A stretch of 56,557 nt of DNA from positions 1 to 56,557 of the forward strand of contig NZ_POVL01000032.1 of the NCBI RefSeq assembly GCF_002939185.1, written 5' to 3'. Under the pieces are notes generated by a model that was not told where the DNA came from, searched no databases, and was given only the letters and a program-made list of their open reading frames with translations. Shown here piece by piece: positions 47,259 through 54,704 of this stretch. Both the position numbers and the translations under genes were made by a program. Positions within the stretch are counted from its first letter, which is position 1. Every line of letters starts with the position of its first letter. Source of the stretch: Enterobacter sichuanensis. Its GTDB lineage: Bacteria > Pseudomonadota > Gammaproteobacteria > Enterobacterales > Enterobacteriaceae.

Positions 47259-47710
47259 TAGCGCCACCAGCTTTTGTGCTGATAGCTCTCCGGAGGCTTT
47301 TTTAGGTGCGTTTTTGCTTTGCGTGCAATTGGAGTGATCGACTCCAGCAGGAGGCGGCAACGTCCCGGAGCGCCGACGCGCTGCCCGGTGAGCTTGTCGT
47401 AGTTTTCATTGCTTCCGGCACTCCAGACGGTGGCAGTTTCGCGGATTTTTACCGTTTTTTCGCCTTTAGCAGTGATAACCGTCGCGGTGTGGGTTTTGAG
47501 CCAGCGCCCTGAGGTATTAACGGCTTGCACAGGTGCTTTTTTTGTTTTCGCTACGCGATAAACAGGGTTTACCTGGATCGGGCGGGGTGCCGGAACGTAA
47601 CAGGCACGGTTTCGGGCACGCGCGCCAGCATTCATGCGCCAGATAATCACAGGGCTCCAGTCACAACCATCGTCTGCACTGGTGGTTTTTGCATACAGTA
47701 AATCGGTCAT
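47258..47710 (-). CDS. Hypothetical basic phage protein (150 aa)
   Basis: A 150-residue, strongly basic protein (predicted pI high; many Lys/Arg in THTATVITAKGEKTVKIRE and the C-terminal LKKPPESYQHKSWWR). The ATG follows the recurrent phage ribosome motif GAGGAAAGACC (complement at 47712-47722). It could bind nucleic acid. No family recognised. Confidence 0.55.
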   Translation of the reverse strand: MTDLLYAKTTSADDGCDWSPVIIWRMNAGARARNRACYVPAPRPIQVNPVYRVAKTKKAPVQAVNTSGRWLKTHTATVITAKGEKTVKIRETATVWSAGSNENYDKLTGQRVGAPGRCRLLLESITPIARKAKTHLKKPPESYQHKSWWR

Positions 47711-47751
47711 TGGTCTTTCCTCGTTGGTTAATTAGCGCTGGTCAGGCGCGG

Positions 47752-49140
47752 TTAAAACGGTTCGGTGTTGTATTTGTCGGAATACCGACGCGGTTGTTTT
47801 TTGGGTTTGGCTGCCTCCAGTTGAATACGGGTTTTCTCTTTCCCGACATGTTGATCGATTGGTAAGAAATGGCCGTTCTTGAACTCCTGGTAGATCACGG
47901 TACCGGCTGCGGCAAAGCGGCACTTACCGAGAATGACCTCAGCCACGCCAGCAGCAGGACTTTCAGGGTTATAAACCTCGTCGCGATACAGAAACAGGAT
48001 GCTGTCGGCGTCCTGCTCAATGGAGCCGGAATCACGCAGGTCTGACATAACCGGGCGTCGCTGTGCTGCCGGGCGCGCATCAACAGCACGGGAGAGCTGG
48101 CTCAGCGCGAAAGTGGGCGTGTGCAGGCGCATAGCCATCGTCTTAAGGTTTCGCGAAATATGCGCGACAGCGAGATCGTTACGCTCTGCCTTTGGTTTTT
48201 TTATCAGGCCGAGGTAATCGACCATAATCATCGCTAAATGCGGGTGGCGGCGTTTGTGCGTTTCTGCAATAGCGCGGATCTGTTCGACGGTCAGATCGGT
48301 AGCGTCAACAATCCAGATATCACGGTCGTTCAGTGTGGCCATCGCTGATGTCAGGCGCGCCCAGTCCTCGTCATACATGTCCTGAGGATTGCGCAGACGA
48401 GATACGGAAAGATTTCCGGCACCAGCCAAGGAACGCTCAACAATCTGCGTAGCCGCCATTTCCATGCTAAAAATCAGCGCGCCGCCGCCTTTGGCTGTTA
48501 CCCCTTCTACCACGGTGAGCGCGAACTCTGTTTTACCCATGCCCGGGCGGCCAGCAACGACGATAAGATCCTGCGGGTTAATACCTCCAGTGGCGCTATC
48601 GAGATCCGAAATACCCGTGAGCAAATTGCGGGTCGACTCATCGCCATCCATGCGTTTCTGCACGGTATCCATGTAAACAGGCAAAAGCTCGTTGATATGT
48701 ACCGGCTGGATGTCGCCCGTGTCAGCAGTCATATCCAGCAGCTGCGCGACGGCGTTCTCGACTACCTGATCGCGTTGTTCCTGGTTTGCTGCCTGCCGGA
48801 TGCCGTCGGCCCCCTCCTGCAGCAGTTTCGCCAGCGCCCGGCTGCGCCACGCTTTGACCATCTTCCCTGCATACCCTTTCAGGTTCGGTACCGTGGCTGG
48901 GATGCGGGAAATATCTGACAAATCGGCCAGGCTTGAACCACCAAGAGCCTCGCTGATGAAAAGCATATCGATCATGCCGTTCGCCAGGGCTTGTTTTTTT
49001 ATTTCGCTGAAAGCGCGGCGATGGAATCCGATACTGAATGATTCCTCCGGCGTGCTGGCGATCACATCGAATGCGTCTGGCGTTGCACCGCCATTCAGCA
49101 GGCCAGCCAGCACACAGGCTTCAAGGTCCTGAGGACTCAC
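47752..49140 (-). CDS. Replicative DNA helicase, DnaB type
   Basis: A 462-residue hexameric helicase of the P22 gp12/DnaB class. The N-terminal domain (residues 1-130) is shortened compared with host DnaB. The motor has Walker A GRPGMGKTE at 197-205, Walker B MIMVDYLGLI near residue 305 and the final DADSILFLYRD segment. It would unwind phage DNA at the origin with the initiator encoded just upstream (4-bp overlap). Confidence 0.92.
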   Translation of the reverse strand: MSPQDLEACVLAGLLNGGATPDAFDVIASTPEESFSIGFHRRAFSEIKKQALANGMIDMLFISEALGGSSLADLSDISRIPATVPNLKGYAGKMVKAWRSRALAKLLQEGADGIRQAANQEQRDQVVENAVAQLLDMTADTGDIQPVHINELLPVYMDTVQKRMDGDESTRNLLTGISDLDSATGGINPQDLIVVAGRPGMGKTEFALTVVEGVTAKGGGALIFSMEMAATQIVERSLAGAGNLSVSRLRNPQDMYDEDWARLTSAMATLNDRDIWIVDATDLTVEQIRAIAETHKRRHPHLAMIMVDYLGLIKKPKAERNDLAVAHISRNLKTMAMRLHTPTFALSQLSRAVDARPAAQRRPVMSDLRDSGSIEQDADSILFLYRDEVYNPESPAAGVAEVILGKCRFAAAGTVIYQEFKNGHFLPIDQHVGKEKTRIQLEAAKPKKQPRRYSDKYNTEPF

Positions 49141-50195
49141 AGTGCACCTTCCCTTGTCTTACGCAGTGTTTCCGGTTTCATCAGGTAATCAAAACTGGCA
49201 CGCCAGCCGTCGCGGTGCTCGCCACCGAAGTAAAAATCTGGTGCTGTATTGCGGAATTTTTCCAGGTAGCCCAGAAACGCCCCAGTGGTTTTATTCATCA
49301 TGTGAGCCGCAAGGCGCGTAATTTTCTGGCGGCGATCAGCGTCAAGGGTCGCGGCTGGCAGCACATCGGCGAAAATCTCGTTGTAACCATCGATAACAGC
49401 TACCGGATCAATACTGGCCTCGGTAGTGGCCCATGCCTCAGCGTCAGCGAGATAGCCATCGAACCGGCTAACCCGGCAGATATTTGCTGGTTTTGGTGCA
49501 CCAGCACCACGGCGCCGCCAGGTAGCCAGAACCCAGCGGATAACCAACTGCAGTTCGGACAGGGTGTACCCTTCGCGCGTTTTGGTCGGTGTCAGCATGA
49601 GCACAAACGGCTTAACGTCACGGCAACGGGTACCGGTGCAGTCGTTATAAAACTCGAGGGCTTTTTTCGCGTCAGCGAGAATAATTTCCTCACCCTCCCC
49701 CATTTGGGGGTTAGGGGGATCTAGATCTTTATTCTCTGTTGTATTCTCTGTAGGAGATCGGGTCATTTTGACCTGTGGGGACTGGTCATTTTGACCTGAT
49801 GCTTTGGTCATTTTGCGCTCTTCGATTTGGTCATTTTGACCTAATCGATTGGTCACTGTTTTTACGGGGCCAGAAAGCTTGTCGAGATTATCGTAATTTA
49901 TTGAATACCATTTTGTTTTATCCCAGGCATCACTATTGAAATCACCTATATCAACCAGCCCCAGCTTTTCGAGTTTTGCCAGTGCGCGTTTTGTTGTCGA
50001 TTCGCTCCAGAATGGGAACTGGGTTTGCCACTCAGAGACGCTGTTGTATACCCAGTAACGCCCCTCAAAGAAATTCTTGGAGGAGTTCATCCAGTAGTGG
50101 ATTTGCTGCAATACCAGAGCTTCGTTAAGCCCTATTTCGCATGCTAAAGATGGAAGCACCAGCAAAGGTTGCTCATTGATAAGTAAACGGCTCAT
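49137..50195 (-). CDS. Phage replication initiator (P22 gp18/O-like)
   Basis: A 352-residue protein. Residues 1-105 form a winged-helix domain typical of phage initiators (LLVLPSLACEIGLNEALVLQQIHYWM, then YNSVSEWQTQFPFWSESTTKRALAKLE). A low-complexity linker with repeated KMT/QND phrases (residues 135-165; SGQNDQSPQVKMTRSPTEN) follows, encoded by an internally repeated stretch at 49745-49860. The C-terminal part would contact the helicase. A phage origin is often inside such a repeat region. Confidence 0.8.
   Translation of the reverse strand: MSRLLINEQPLLVLPSLACEIGLNEALVLQQIHYWMNSSKNFFEGRYWVYNSVSEWQTQFPFWSESTTKRALAKLEKLGLVDIGDFNSDAWDKTKWYSINYDNLDKLSGPVKTVTNRLGQNDQIEERKMTKASGQNDQSPQVKMTRSPTENTTENKDLDPPNPQMGEGEEIILADAKKALEFYNDCTGTRCRDVKPFVLMLTPTKTREGYTLSELQLVIRWVLATWRRRGAGAPKPANICRVSRFDGYLADAEAWATTEASIDPVAVIDGYNEIFADVLPAATLDADRRQKITRLAAHMMNKTTGAFLGYLEKFRNTAPDFYFGGEHRDGWRASFDYLMKPETLRKTREGAL
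49745..49860. repeat. Short tandem-like repeats inside the initiator gene
   Basis: GGTCATTTTG(A/C) recurs at about 49760, 49785, 49805 and 49829, with a related GGTCACTG at 49851; spacing is irregular, about 20-25 bp. Iterons inside the initiator gene mark the origin in lambda, so these are candidate initiator-binding sites. The reading frame is kept throughout. Confidence 0.5.
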
Positions 50196-50197
50196 GA

Positions 50198-50422
50198 TCA
50201 AATCCCCAGCATTTCGGCGATTTGACGGCATGCCGCCTGATATTCCTCAGGTGACAATTCCATTTCGCGGAGTTCTTCTTTCAGTTTTTCATACTGCGCC
50301 CAGATAGATAACGCAGCTACGCGGCGACCTTCAAAAATATCTTCGATGTCTTCCATGACGGCCGGTACGCCATTTAAACGAAAGCCGTTCCGCCAGGTAA
50401 TGCGGTCAATTGAATTCAGCAT
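50198..50422 (-). CDS. Hypothetical phage protein (74 aa)
   Basis: A 74-residue acidic, helical protein (end YQAACRQIAEMLGI). Its ATG follows GAGGAAAGACC (complement at 50426-50436). It lies between the CII-like regulator and the initiator. Family not recognised. Confidence 0.6.
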   Translation of the reverse strand: MLNSIDRITWRNGFRLNGVPAVMEDIEDIFEGRRVAALSIWAQYEKLKEELREMELSPEEYQAACRQIAEMLGI

Positions 50423-50443
50423 GTTGGTCTTTCCTCGGTACAG

Positions 50444-50890
50444 TTAAACGCTGGTCAGGCGCTGTGTTTCCTGGATGGCTTGCAATGCCTGGGCTATCCT
50501 CTGCGGTCTATCCCTGGCATCCAGCAGTAACGCGATGATCGCCGCTGCAAACTCGCGTATCGCTACGCATATCAGATGCTGAGTGGTCATTCCCAGCTGC
50601 GCGTATCGTTCTGCAGGCAGCGCCGCTTCCATCGCCTTAGCCAGCGCTCTTGTTTTGGCTCTTGCCGCTTTGGTGTCGCCACGTAACCAGCGGAAAATTT
50701 GCTGGCGATTGTTGTTTATGGCCCGCCAGTCGGCGTTACCCATTGGATCTTCCATCTGGTGAAGCTTTATCGTGCTGGTGTTGCCACCCATTCGGAACCA
50801 CATGCGTGTGATTTCGATGGCAACATGTTCCTGCCCGCGTTCAACGGCCCAGTTGAAAATCTCCCGTTTCAGTTCTTCGAGGTTTTCCAC
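50444..50890 (-). CDS. YdaT-family regulator (CII-like)
   Basis: A 148-residue protein that resembles YdaT of Rac and CP-933P: opening helices, then the region QQIFRWLRGDTKAARAKTRALAKAMEAALP matching YdaT's FRW block. YdaT of CP-933P is a DNA-binding functional equivalent of lambda CII. It is placed directly after the Cro/YdaS-like gene, as in those prophages. A perfect 7-bp hairpin (50919-50936) lies just upstream of its start. Confidence 0.75.
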   Translation of the reverse strand: MENLEELKREIFNWAVERGQEHVAIEITRMWFRMGGNTSTIKLHQMEDPMGNADWRAINNNRQQIFRWLRGDTKAARAKTRALAKAMEAALPAERYAQLGMTTQHLICVAIREFAAAIIALLLDARDRPQRIAQALQAIQETQRLTSV

Positions 50891-50955
50891 TTCCTTCGCG
50901 TCTCCTGTCGCTGAAAACCTGATTAGGCTTAATCAGATTTATTGGTTGCTGATTG

Positions 50956-51159
50956 TTAAGCTGCGTTTGCTGATTTAACCGGGTTTTGATAATCCTTAGG
51001 ATCGTAAATAAGTTCCCCATTAGTCATAAGGGACAATCTGGCAGCTCGCTTTTCAGGTACTACTGACCCCCAGCGAGTTACGGCAACTTGAGAGATACCT
51101 AAAGCACGCGCAACCGCAGTTTTGGTGCCGAAAAAGCTGATAACAGTTTCAGTTTTCAT
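50956..51159 (-). CDS. YdaS/Cro-like repressor
   Basis: A 67-residue protein with a Cro/YdaS-type helix-turn-helix (TKTAVARALGISQVAVTRWGS, residues 12-32). First gene of the leftward early operon, divergent from the CI-type gene. It has a strong ribosome site (AGGAGG, 6 nt before ATG). By analogy it would shut down CI synthesis and tune early transcription after induction. Confidence 0.85.
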   Translation of the reverse strand: MKTETVISFFGTKTAVARALGISQVAVTRWGSVVPEKRAARLSLMTNGELIYDPKDYQNPVKSANAA

Positions 51160-51171
51160 TGTTCCTCCTAT

Positions 51172-51228
51172 TAACGTTAGTTAGGAACATAAATACTAAC
51201 GAAAGTTATGTCAAGTTAACTTATATTA
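51172..51228. promoter_or_regulatory. Operator region and leftward early promoter
   Basis: Minus-strand promoter: -35 TTGACA (51214-51209), 17-bp spacer, -10 TATGTT (51191-51186). Operators of the form TAAC-N4-GTTA: 51172-51183 (GTTA centre, downstream of -10) and 51197-51208 (GAAA centre, inside the spacer). A weaker match TAAC-TTAT-ATTA lies at 51217-51228, over the CI start. Repressor binding at the spacer site would block RNA polymerase directly. Confidence 0.8.
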
Positions 51229-51641
51229 TGGGTATGAAAAAATTGACCTTTAATGACCGAATTTCCTCAAGACGTAAAGAGCTTGGATTAACCCAACAGC
51301 AGCTTGCCGATGCCGTTGGTATATCCGCCGTGAGCGTCTATAAGTGGGAGGCGGGCATTACAACACCTAAAGGGCAAAATCTCTTCTCGCTTGCTGAGGC
51401 ACTCCGATGTACTCCGACGTGGTTGCTTTACGGCACTGAGGAGGATGAACCACTGAGGGCAGACCAACTTTCACCCGAACTTGATGAAAGGCAAAAAAAG
51501 TTACTCGATCTCTTTGACTCCTTACCTGAATCAGAAAAAGAAAGACACATCAATGAGTTAAGCGAAAAGGTTAACGATTTTCAGAGGTTGTTTGATGAAT
51601 TGCTAATGGTTAAAAAGAAAAAAAACACCATTAAGAAATAA
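51228..51641 (+). CDS. CI-type repressor lacking a self-cleavage domain
   Basis: A repressor of 135-137 residues (ATG at 51228 or 51234). The N-terminal HTH_XRE domain is clear (RKELGLTQQQLADAVGISAVSVYKWEAG). The C-terminal half is a short helical region (LDERQKKLLDLFDSLPESEKERHINELSEKV) probably for dimerisation. No S24 peptidase/LexA-like Ala-Gly cleavage site, Ser or Lys catalytic residues are present, so RecA-stimulated autocleavage cannot operate. It resembles RacR/DicA-type repressors. It has its own terminator. Confidence 0.85.
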   Translation: MGMKKLTFNDRISSRRKELGLTQQQLADAVGISAVSVYKWEAGITTPKGQNLFSLAEALRCTPTWLLYGTEEDEPLRADQLSPELDERQKKLLDLFDSLPESEKERHINELSEKVNDFQRLFDELLMVKKKKNTIKK

Positions 51642-51646
51642 AATTA

Positions 51647-51678
51647 AAGGCAATGTTTTCAAAGCATTGCCTTTTTTT
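51647..51678 (+). terminator. Terminator of the repressor gene
   Basis: AAGGCAATG (51647-51655) pairs with CATTGCCTT (51665-51673), then seven T's. Confidence 0.9.
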
Positions 51679-51691
51679 ACGCCCACAAAAC

Positions 51692-51742
51692 TAACTTTTG
51701 TTATAAAAAATAATTGCCATAAAAAATACCTTTGGTTATGCT
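51692..51742 (+). promoter_or_regulatory. Rightward early promoter with operator
   Basis: -35 TTGCCA (51714-51719), 17-bp spacer, -10 TATGCT (51737-51742). The operator TAAC-TTTT-GTTA (51692-51703) stands just upstream of the -35 and has the same form as the sites in the cI-cro region, so the same repressor probably controls both early promoters. It drives the structured leader and the recombination operon. Confidence 0.75.
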
Positions 51743-51748
51743 TTGCAA

Positions 51749-52197
51749 CATCAACGACACACTAACCACGCGGCAGTTGTTCAGAAAAACGTTCTGACAG
51801 TCTGGAAAGACAGGCACCAAATTCGCGGGTCGCCGCCAGTACGATGACATGCGGGAAAGACCGCAACGAATCCAAAATTGCTGTGTGTAGTCTTTGCCTC
51901 GTCTCTATGAGGGGCATTTTTTTAACACGGTGACGAATTTAGTGACCCTTCGGTGAAAACCGAAGCCCTCGAAGAGAGGGGCCCTGTGAGGAAAGACCAA
52001 AGAGCCTGACCAGCTCTGACCGCCGGGAAAGACCGGCACCACTTAGATAGCAAAAGGCCCGCACAAGGCGGGCCAGTTACCCCGAACGGTGACCAAACCA
52101 TTCGGATTTTGCCGGGAACCACCCCGGCTAGGAAAGACCAATGCAGGACAGAGCCTCACACTGATCGGCTCTGAGTATACATCAACAAGGAGCCGCT
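51749..52197 (+). ncRNA. Highly structured early leader RNA, possibly an antitermination element
   Basis: About 450 nt without a credible protein gene but with at least ten hairpins. Three have the same six-base loop GAAAGA: GTCTG/CAGGC (51800-51814), TGCGG/CCGCA (51850-51865) and GCCGG/CCGGC (52022-52037). Two of these sit in a 27-nt direct repeat (51793-51819 and 52015-52041, 23 of 27 identical) whose differences keep pairing. Other stems: 51781-51797, 51948-51965 (GAAA tetraloop), 51966-51980 (GAAGA loop), 52001-52017, 52056-52074, 52111-52128, 52149-52173. A seven-codon mini-ORF with its own AGGAAAGACC site is at 52141-52164. Confidence 0.65.
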
Positions 52198-52521
52198 ATG
52201 GAAGCGCTTACCATACCAGTAACACTGTACATCCACGTATCTGCTAACCCCCACGTCCCGGCACTCTATCTGGTTCATACCTGTGACATGTCACAGAACT
52301 ATCCGGATCTTTACGTGCTGCTGGAAACGCGCACTGTTTGCCTTGAAATAACCCAGCCGGAACCGATCGACATTATCGGTAAACAGGTTGAACGCCTCCA
52401 GAAAGAAAAGGCGTCGATTGTCGATCAGGCTCACCAGCGCGTCGCTTTCATTGAAGACAAGATCCAGCAGCTGTTGTGCATCGACCATTCAACAATCCAG
52501 GAAAGTGATATTCCGTTCTGA
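52198..52521 (+). CDS. Hypothetical phage protein (107 aa), first gene of the recombination operon
   Basis: A 107-residue protein starting after AAGGAG. Residues 1-55 look beta-rich (TIPVTLYIHVSANPHVPALYLVH), residues 58-95 form a coiled coil (KQVERLQKEKASIVDQAHQR). Small proteins like this precede recombination genes in many enteric prophages. Function unknown. Confidence 0.65.
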   Translation: MEALTIPVTLYIHVSANPHVPALYLVHTCDMSQNYPDLYVLLETRTVCLEITQPEPIDIIGKQVERLQKEKASIVDQAHQRVAFIEDKIQQLLCIDHSTIQESDIPF

Positions 52522-52565
52522 TAACGGCGCCTGACCCGCGCCAGTAACCGAAGAGGAAAGACCAA

Positions 52566-54247
52566 GTGACAATCTCAATTTACAACTGCCTGTTTAAGCC
52601 GAAAAAATCGGCCATCAAAGATGGTGCCGTTGCGCTGGCGATCAGCGTGGAAGCACCAAACAAAAAAATCGCAGAAAGCATCGTGACGGGTAAGCTCTGG
52701 GAGCACTATCCGGCGAACGGCGATAACTTTTTTAAACCTGAAATATGGGAAAACACTGCTGATCAGCCTCACCCGGAGATCGGCAAGTTTGACGAACACT
52801 TTGCTAAATCCCACACGTTCAACGGCGAAAAGTGGGTGGTAAATGCTACTGAAACTGATGGCAGTGCGAATCCTCTACCTGACAGTAATGAAATATTAGA
52901 CTTCATGTCTATTTCACCGCGCGAACGCTTCGCAACGGTGGTGCTGTTTGGACTCGCGCAGCTGGACGGGGAGCTTTATTCTCAGGTTTGTGATTATCTT
53001 GATAACCAAGAAAACACCAGCCAGTACGAGGAAGAAGAAGACGATCGTTTAAATCGTTACATCATTAATGCGATGGAAGCTCACCCACCTGTTCACCACA
53101 TGCACCAGGAGGGGCTTAATAATCTCCTGCAAGCAATTTATGTGAAGTTTGAGAACCAGTTACCCGGCGGTGCCGAGCTTTACTCGTTTATTAAAAAATG
53201 GACTGACACCCCAGGCAAACGTGAAGAAATGCTGCCTCAGAACAGCACCAGCACCAGCACCAGCACCAGCACCAGCACCAGCACGGAAGATAATGCCCAG
53301 GCTCAGGTTGCGCTACAGCGCGGTTACAAACACACATATGCCACTCTGGATCAGGAGATCGCTCTCGCACTGCTGCCAATAGAGCCAGCGACCACTGTAT
53401 CTGTCAGCGCTCTGCGCCAGGCGGAACGTATCATTGAAGAAGACCGGGAAGACTTTAAGCGCTGGTCTATGGCGCTGCGCACAACAGAGCAGATCCTCAA
53501 CTATTCCCGCGACACGATTTTTGGCGTTATCCAGAATGTTCCAGCCAAAGATACGCATCACTTCCCCGATTCATTACGCCGCTTTATCGACAGCTGGCTT
53601 GCCGAAAACGGTGTGTTTGAACAGGATCCCACCAATTCAGAGGCAATCAGTAAATCTCTTGCCGCCGGGCGTGGCGAGTATGTTGACGGTATTAGTGACC
53701 CTACCGATTCCAAGTGGGTAAAAACGGAAACTCAGACGACACAGCAAAACGCCTCAAATGAGGTGGAAAAAGCGGAAGTGGTTACTGATTCACAGGCAGA
53801 GGCCGCACGTGAAACGCTCAATAAAATGGGCTACAGCGTTTACGCCAGTGAATCAGAGCAGGAGCAGAGCAACAGCGAGCAAGTTAATAGTGCAGAGCAA
53901 TCAGCAGAGTCGTTGGTGCAAGAAGAACCTCGCCCTAACGTTAATGACGTTGAAAAAAGTATCACCGAACGCACCGGTACCGAGATGGAAAATCTCGACC
54001 TGTGGAAGCGCGTTTTCAAAACTGATGAACGTTTCACAAAACAGTTTACTCAGAACGGTGGTGGCACATCGATCAACGGCACCTACATGACGATGCTGGC
54101 CACTCGTGAATTTGGCCCTAAAGGTATTGGCTGGGGCGTTGATATTCTCGAAGAACGTTTTGACGATGGCGCGCCGATAACCCGTACAGTCAAAGGCCAG
54201 GACGGGAACAATACGTGGGAGCTTATTCCAGACGGCATTGGCGGCTA
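52566..54247 (+). pseudogene. 5' part of an IS2-split recombination gene (RecE N-terminal type plus annealase)
   Basis: The gene starts with GTG after GAGGAAAGACC and runs 560 codons to the IS2 junction. Residues 1-380 resemble the non-catalytic N-terminal part of RecE (e.g. GRGEYVDGISDPTDSKWVK near residue 373). From about residue 475 (NLDLWKRVFKTDERFTKQFTQNGG) a different domain begins that belongs to a phage family found beside exonucleases and suspected to be a Rad52-like annealing protein. Left of the IS it continues for 15 nt (one short read-through: stop inside IS2 at 54263). Removing IS2 and a 4-bp repeat restores an open frame of 741 residues ending at 56126. The RecE nuclease domain itself is absent. 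Confidence 0.75.
53244..53284 (+). repeat. Hexanucleotide microsatellite (AGCACC)6+
   Basis: Six perfect AGCACC units (53244-53279) and a partial seventh (AGCAC). They encode Ser-Thr repeats, (ST)7, between the N-terminal domain and the next part of the recombination protein. Slippage would change linker length without frameshift. Confidence 0.9.
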
Positions 54248-54338
54248 TAGACTGGCCCCATGAATCTCCAGACAGTTGGTATCACTTAAGTTAGTGATAG
54301 TCTTAATACTAGTTTTTAGACTAGTCGTTGGAGTCCGA

Positions 54339-54704
54339 ATGATTGATGTTTTAGGTCCAGAGAAGCGCAGACGGCGAAGTGTTCAGGAAAAAATCACCAT
54401 TGTTCAGCAGAGTTTTGAGCCCGGAATGACCGTGTCGCTGGTCGCCCGTCAGCATGGCGTTGCTGCCAGTCAGCTGTTCCTGTGGCGTAAGCAGTATCAG
54501 GAAGGCAGCCTTACAGCCGTTGCCGCAGGAGAACAGGTTGTGCCCGCGTCGGAGCTGGCATCTGCGATGAAGCAAATTAAAGAGCTGCAGCGCCTGTTGG
54601 GCAAGAAAACCATGGAAAACGAGCTGCTAAAAGAAGCCGTTGAATATGGCCGACAAAAAAAGTGGATAGCGCACGTGCCCTTGTTACCGGAGGATGGCGA
54701 ATAA
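54339..54704 (+). CDS. insC: IS2 transposase OrfA (InsC)
   Basis: A 121-residue protein, near-identical to IS2 Ins[21 protein letters not shown] segment [22 protein letters not shown] and a leucine-zipper-like [22 protein letters not shown]. It binds the IS ends and represses its own promoter. The A7G run at 54655-54662 near the end is the programmed frameshift site that produces the fused OrfAB transposase. Confidence 0.95.
   Translation: MIDVLGPEKRRRRSVQEKITIVQQSFEPGMTVSLVARQHGVAASQLFLWRKQYQEGSLTAVAAGEQVVPASELASAMKQIKELQRLLGKKTMENELLKEAVEYGRQKKWIAHVPLLPEDGE

Noticed and set aside
47773..47788. Degenerate copy of the 16-bp inverted repeat in the helicase gene
   Set aside because: Only about 13 of 16 positions agree and it encodes conserved-looking C-terminal residues; may be chance.
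50444..51159. Toxin-antitoxin pair (YdaS/YdaT)
   Set aside because: The families were once annotated this way, but position and DNA-binding features fit Cro/CII-type regulators better.
51844..51933. 29-codon open frame in the leader
   Set aside because: No Shine-Dalgarno, and it overlaps a GAAAGA hairpin. The RNA structure explains the sequence better.
51966..51980. Lambda boxB-like hairpin CCCTC-GAAGA-GAGGG
   Set aside because: The loop equals the lambda nutL boxB loop, but no boxA-like sequence stands before it and no N protein is recognised. It is one of many hairpins in this leader, so no nut site is claimed.
53244..53284. Short regular repeats as a CRISPR array
   Set aside because: Units are 6 bp without spacers and lie in a reading frame; no cas gene is present in the window.
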